The notes beneath the pieces are model-generated. The model was not told where the DNA came from, did not search any database, and saw only the letters and a list, made by a program, of their open reading frames with translations. A stretch of DNA of 64,000 bases from Peterkaempfera bronchialis (GTDB lineage Bacteria; Actinomycetota; Actinomycetes; Streptomycetales; Streptomycetaceae), in NCBI RefSeq assembly GCF_003258605.2, contig NZ_CP031264.1, positions 4,464,001-4,528,000 of the forward strand. Direction: 5' to 3'. Below, in pieces: positions 62,491 to 64,000 of the stretch. The position numbers were made by a program, and so were the translations under genes. The first letter of the stretch is position 1. Each line of letters starts with the position of its first letter.

Positions 62491-63564
62491 ATGTCCGACA
62501 CGCACGCCGTCACCCCCGGCTCCGTCCCCGTCCCGGGACACCTCATGGCGGGGGAGATGGCCGAGCAGCCGGCCGTCCTGCGGCGCATCCTCGACGAGGG
62601 CGCGCCCCGCATCCGCGAGACCGCCGCCGAGATCGCGGCCCGCAGTCCCCGCTTCGTCCTGCTCACCGCACGCGGCACCTCCGACAATGCGGCGCTGTAC
62701 GCCAAGTACCTGGTCGAGGTCCTGCTGGGCAAGCCGGCCGGTCTCACCTCGATGTCCACCACCACGGCGTACGGCGCCAGGCAGGACCTCACCGACTGCC
62801 TGGTGATCACCGTCAGCCAGTCCGGCGGCTCACCGGACCTGGTGGCCTCCACCCGGGCCGCCCGGGAGGCCGGGGCCATCACGCTGGCCGTCACCAACAA
62901 CCCCGGCTCCCCGCTGGCCGAGGTCTCCGAGTACCACATCGACGTCCTGGCCGGTCCGGAGAAGGCGCTGCCGGCCACCAAGACGTACACCGCCGAACTG
63001 CTCGCCCTCTACCTCTTCGTGGAGGGCCTGCGCGGGGGCGACGGGGCCGCCGCCAAGGACCTCCCGGAGCTGGCCGCCGCCGTCCTGGCCCGCCAGGACG
63101 AGGTGCGCAAGCTGGCCGAGCGCTACCGCTTCGCCCAGCGGCTGGTGCTCACCTCGCGCGGCTACGGCTACCCGACCGCCCGCGAGGCGGCGCTCAAGCT
63201 CATGGAGACCACCTACATCCCGGCCTCCCCGTTCTCCGGCGCCGACCTGCTGCACGGGCCGCTGGCCATGGTGGACAACGTCTCCCCGGTGATCGCCATC
63301 GTGCCCGACGGCAAGGGCGGCGAGGCGCTCCAGCCGGTCCTGGACCGGCTTCGCGGCCGAGGCGCCGACCTGGTCGTCATCGGCCCCCAGGACCAGGTGG
63401 ACGCCGCCTCCGCCGGGTTCGCCCTGCCGCCCGGCGTCCCCGAGGAGGTACAGCCGATCCTGGAGATCCTGCCCCTCCAGCGGCTCGCCTACGAGGTCAC
63501 CATCGCGCGCGGCCAGGACCCCGACGCCCCCCGCGCCCTCGCCAAGGTCACCGAAACCCGCTGA
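62491..63564 (+). CDS. Double SIS-domain protein (GlmS/NagB-II-like)
   Basis: The 357-residue protein has two sugar-isomerase domains: ARGTSDNAALYAKYLVE..TVSQSGGSPDL (about 55-115) and TSRGYGYPTAREAALKLMET..FSGADLLHGPLAMV (about 215-260). This resembles the isomerase half of GlmS without a glutaminase domain, as in NagB-II-type GlcN-6-phosphate deaminases and related GlcNAc-processing proteins. It probably handles the amino-sugar phosphate made from chitobiose. TGGAGG precedes ATG 62491. From memory, S. coelicolor has a classical NagB at this place, so the exchange is notable. Confidence 0.87.
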   Translation: MSDTHAVTPGSVPVPGHLMAGEMAEQPAVLRRILDEGAPRIRETAAEIAARSPRFVLLTARGTSDNAALYAKYLVEVLLGKPAGLTSMSTTTAYGARQDLTDCLVITVSQSGGSPDLVASTRAAREAGAITLAVTNNPGSPLAEVSEYHIDVLAGPEKALPATKTYTAELLALYLFVEGLRGGDGAAAKDLPELAAAVLARQDEVRKLAERYRFAQRLVLTSRGYGYPTAREAALKLMETTYIPASPFSGADLLHGPLAMVDNVSPVIAIVPDGKGGEALQPVLDRLRGRGADLVVIGPQDQVDAASAGFALPPGVPEEVQPILEILPLQRLAYEVTIARGQDPDAPRALAKVTETR

Positions 63565-63571
63565 CCCCCCC

Positions 63572-63603
63572 GGCCCCGGCCGCCCCCCACGGCCGCCGGG
63601 GCC
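63572..63603. terminator. Bidirectional terminator ending the das operon
   Basis: GGCCCCGGC (63572-63580) pairs with GCCGGGGCC (63595-63603), with additional inner CG pairs, between the SIS gene and the convergent UPF0324 gene. Confidence 0.6.
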
Positions 63604-63613
63604 ATCCCCGTCG

Positions 63614-64000
63614 TCAGGTCGTCAGCCGTACGCCGGCGTAGGCGACGGTGGCGATCAGCAGCCAGGAGGCCAGGCCCACCAGCAGGGCCCGGCCGCCCGT
63701 GCGGACCAGGCGGCGGACATCCACCGCGCTGCCCAGCCCGAACAGCGCCGCAGCCAGCAGTACCTCGTCCAGCCGGGCCGCCGCCGCCAGCCAACCCGCC
63801 GGGACCGCCCCGGTACTGCGCAGCGCCACCATGGCCAGGAAGCCCACCACGAAGAGCGGCACCACGGCCGGGCGGCGCCCGGACACCGCCGGGCGGGAGC
63901 GGCGCCGTACCAGGGCCGTCCCCGCGACGATCGGCGCCAGCAGGGCCACCCGCATCAGCTTCACCACCACCGCCTGCGCCAGCGCAGCAGGCCCGGCGGT
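63614..64000 (-). CDS. UPF0324 (YeiH-like) membrane protein, partial
   Basis: The frame is open through the window edge, so only the C-terminal ~128 residues are visible. Four hydrophobic helices (VALLAPIVAGTALV, AVVPLFVVGFLAMVALRSTG, LDEVLLAAALFGLGSAVDVRRL, ALLVGLASWLLIATVAYAGV) and the GLGSAVDVRRLVRTGGRALLVG block match the end of the UPF0324/YeiH putative sulfate-exporter family. The start lies beyond 64000. Confidence 0.8.
   Translation of the reverse strand, partial: TAGPAALAQAVVVKLMRVALLAPIVAGTALVRRRSRPAVSGRRPAVVPLFVVGFLAMVALRSTGAVPAGWLAAAARLDEVLLAAALFGLGSAVDVRRLVRTGGRALLVGLASWLLIATVAYAGVRLTT

Overview
The window is a high-GC actinomycete chromosome segment, very probably from Streptomyces or a close relative (Kitasatospora, Streptacidiphilus). 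The pointers are strong G/C bias at third codon positions, many GTG starts, GTGA/ATGA gene overlaps, leaderless promoters, mycothiol-type redox genes (mycoredoxin, SigR/RsrA), a WhiB-like protein and the chitobiose das operon. From memory, the order uvrD2-wblC ... hisN ... aroA ... sigR-rsrA ... def ... nrdAB ... dasR-dasABCD follows the SCO5188-SCO5236 region of S. coelicolor. This is therefore conserved core chromosome, not a mobile island. I saw no insertion sequence, prophage, integrase, CRISPR array or biosynthetic cluster.

Layout. 1-9.6 kb: membrane-bound PP2C phosphatase, EEP-family hydrolase divergent from a PadR regulator, an ABC/FtsX exporter that the PadR protein probably controls, an M20 peptidase and an NADH pyrophosphatase. 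9.7-15.6 kb: ATP-binding anti-sigma-type protein divergent from a GntR regulator; mycoredoxin divergent from uvrD2; then wblC (whiB7 type) behind a long leader. That leader has a translated upstream ORF and a mutually exclusive antiterminator/terminator pair. 15.6-28.3 kb: ABC1 kinase, ThiF-like protein, M48-type peptidase, NUDIX and zincin-like pair, SDR, MoaE, Lon-like PDZ protease and UPF0182 membrane protein. 28.3-28.9 kb: three initiator tRNA genes in a 188-bp tandem repeat. 29-41.4 kb: frameshifted Sel1-repeat protein, CatR-type Fur regulator divergent from catalase, CBS protein, hisN, MarR, a tandem SMR exporter pair, rsgA, aroA, M50 protease, SRAP protein and a frameshifted alpha/beta hydrolase. 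41.4-48 kb: sigR-rsrA, an HD-GYP/degenerate-HD pair, a biotin-carrier protein, a TPR protein and peptide deformylase. 48-53.6 kb: class Ia ribonucleotide reductase under NrdR boxes and a cobalamin riboswitch, GNAT and AraC/GlxA regulator. 53.6-64 kb: phosphatase, solute symporter pair, and dasR divergent from dasABCD plus a SIS-domain gene. A partial UPF0324 gene runs off the end.

How it works together. The clearest theme is layered control of stress genes. SigR has a consensus SigR promoter in front of its long form, and an equally good one lies in front of mycoredoxin 30 kb away. WblC should self-activate through an AT-rich/-35 promoter and be attenuated by uORF translation. Nucleotide reduction is gated by NrdR and vitamin B12. 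Chitobiose uptake is gated by two DasR sites, with a strong intercistronic hairpin separating the binding protein from the permeases. Strong bidirectional terminators separate most convergent pairs. Two single-base frameshifts in homopolymers (about 29414 and 40892) interrupt otherwise intact genes and could be sequence errors.
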